DNA of 5,499 bases, taken from Candidatus Latescibacterota bacterium. Lineage in GTDB: Bacteria; Latescibacterota; 4484-107. Shown piece by piece: positions 4,853 through 5,499 of this stretch (its first letter is position 1; the number at the start of each line of letters is the position of its first letter). The position numbers and the translations under genes are program-made. Under the pieces are notes generated by a model. The model saw nothing but the letters and a program-made list of their open reading frames with translations, had not been told where the DNA came from and did not search any database. The stretch covers positions 1 through 5,499 of the forward strand of contig JAUWMS010000229.1 in the NCBI GenBank assembly GCA_030613045.1. The letters run 5' to 3'.

Positions 4853-4859
4853 GAAAAAA
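4853..4859 (-). terminator. T-run just after tRNA-Pro, possible terminator
   Basis: The minus strand has six T residues (4854-4859) two nt after the 3' CCA of tRNA-Pro. A weak CCAG...CTGG pairing spans the run, and no strong separate hairpin precedes it; the tRNA itself is the only stable structure upstream. It may end the single-gene transcript. Confidence 0.3.
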
Positions 4860-4861
4860 CC

Positions 4862-4939
<78 letters not shown>

Positions 4940-4950
4940 AAACAGCTTCT

Positions 4951-4979
4951 AAAGTACCAAAAAAAGCACAAAAAGTCAA
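4951..4979 (-). promoter_or_regulatory. Sigma-70-type promoter of tRNA-Pro
   Basis: TTGACT (4974-4979) and TACTTT (4951-4956) are separated by exactly 17 nt on the minus strand. The -10 box keeps the key first, second and last bases. Initiation about seven nt downstream would leave a leader of roughly five nt before the tRNA at 4939, as expected for a tRNA gene. Confidence 0.65.
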
Positions 4980-5009
4980 GAGAAAATAACTCAAACGCGC
5001 AAAGGCATT

Positions 5010-5036
5010 TCTCCGCGGTCTCTGCGGCCTCTGCGG
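5010..5036. repeat. Three tandem copies of a 9-nt unit (TCTCTGCGG type)
   Basis: TCTCCGCGG, TCTCTGCGG and CCTCTGCGG follow each other without gaps in the spacer between the tRNA-Pro promoter and pheA. Degenerate arrays of CTCTGCGG/CCGCAGAG type recur between genes in many environmental bacterial genomes, so this is probably a dispersed spacer repeat rather than an operator of pheA. Confidence 0.65.
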
Positions 5037-5071
5037 TGCCATGCCCTTTAACATAGAGGAGAGAATAGCCG

Positions 5072-5499
5072 ATGACAACACCTCGCATTCAGGTAGCCTT
5101 TCAGGGAGAGTTGGGCGCATACAGCGAATTGGCCGCTCGGGAGTTTTTTCCAGAAGACATCGAAGTAGCTCCGGAAGTCACCTTCGACGAAGTTTTTGAG
5201 AAGGTAGAGGCGGGCGCGATTCCCTATGGGATCGTGCCCATAGAGAACTCCCTCGCGGGCAGCATCCACCAGAACTACGATCTGCTGTTGGAGCACAAAT
5301 TGTGGATCGTGGGAGAGATCAAGCTGAGGATCGTGCATCATCTGATTGTGCATCCCGGCATAGGGCTTACGGACCTCAAAAAGGTCGTTTCGCATCCCCA
5401 GGCCCTGTCTCAGTGCCGGGATTTTCTGCGCGGCCTGGAGGGCGTGGAGGCCGTCCCTGTGTATGACACGGCCGGCGCGGTGCGTTTGATCCGGGAGGA
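5072..5499 (+). CDS. pheA: Prephenate dehydratase, N-terminal part (3' end outside window)
   Basis: The first 142 codons of a prephenate dehydratase, which converts prephenate to phenylpyruvate with loss of water and CO2 in phenylalanine synthesis. The chain starts MTTPRIQVAFQGELGAYSE, with the G-A-Y-S-E signature at residues 15-19. It continues with P56-I-E-N-S-L-A-G-S at 56-64, which shapes the prephenate site, and S-H-P-Q-A-L-S-Q-C at 107-115. No chorismate mutase domain precedes it, so it resembles the stand-alone or C-terminally ACT-regulated type. The catalytic T-R-F region and the ACT domain that would sense phenylalanine lie beyond the window. ATG 5072 is supported by GAGGAG (5056-5061) ten bases upstream. 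It is divergent from tRNA-Pro; no clear promoter is visible. GC-rich codon use matches the left flank. Confidence 0.95.
   Translation, partial: MTTPRIQVAFQGELGAYSELAAREFFPEDIEVAPEVTFDEVFEKVEAGAIPYGIVPIENSLAGSIHQNYDLLLEHKLWIVGEIKLRIVHHLIVHPGIGLTDLKKVVSHPQALSQCRDFLRGLEGVEAVPVYDTAGAVRLIRE

Noticed and set aside
4951..5036. CRISPR-like array in the spacer before pheA.
   Set aside because: The units are 9 nt and contiguous with no spacers, so this is a simple tandem repeat.
5048..5395. Minus-strand reading frame of 115 codons opposite pheA.
   Set aside because: Antisense shadow of a GC-rich, clearly conserved prephenate dehydratase reading frame.

Overview
The window comes from a bacterial chromosome. 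The two flanks are GC-rich and carry housekeeping genes, and the middle is visibly more AT-rich. The host is probably an uncultured environmental bacterium: the protein families are universal, all three intact tRNA types encode their 3' CCA, and three unrelated kinds of low-complexity spacer repeat lie between genes. I cannot assign a phylum.

Left flank (1-2106, plus strand): two adjacent M16B (insulinase/processing-peptidase type) metallopeptidase genes. The first is cut by the window edge. Their defects are complementary. The downstream protein has lost the HxxEH zinc motif but keeps the substrate-binding Arg/Tyr pair. The upstream protein has lost Arg/Tyr, and its zinc-motif half lies outside the window. 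This is the pattern of an obligate heterodimeric M16B peptidase.

Centre-left (2107-2711, minus strand): an AT-rich palindrome, two identical tRNA-His(GTG) genes in a 285-bp-spaced duplication with a long hairpin between them, and a third tRNA. That tRNA has a short-variable-loop, tRNA-Arg-like body but the serine anticodon GCT.

Cassette (2712-3702, minus strand): three small genes in tight order, encoding an MNT-type nucleotidyltransferase, a DUF5678-like protein and a retropepsin-like aspartic protease. The cassette lies between the intact GCT tRNA and a 42-nt half-tRNA that matches its 5' half at 40 of 42 positions but has the normal Arg anticodon TCT. The two 42-nt copies form a direct repeat 991 bp apart, as attachment-site repeats of a tRNA-targeted insertion do. 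No integrase is present. The cassette is the best candidate here for an undescribed system, and transcription could run from the half-tRNA through the three genes into the odd tRNA.

Centre-right (3703-4861): one AT-rich minus-strand gene for a three-helix membrane protein with a long Ser/Asp/Glu-rich tail, of unknown function. Right flank (4862-5499): a minus-strand tRNA-Pro(TGG) with a recognisable promoter, then the divergent plus-strand start of prephenate dehydratase (pheA), which runs off the window.
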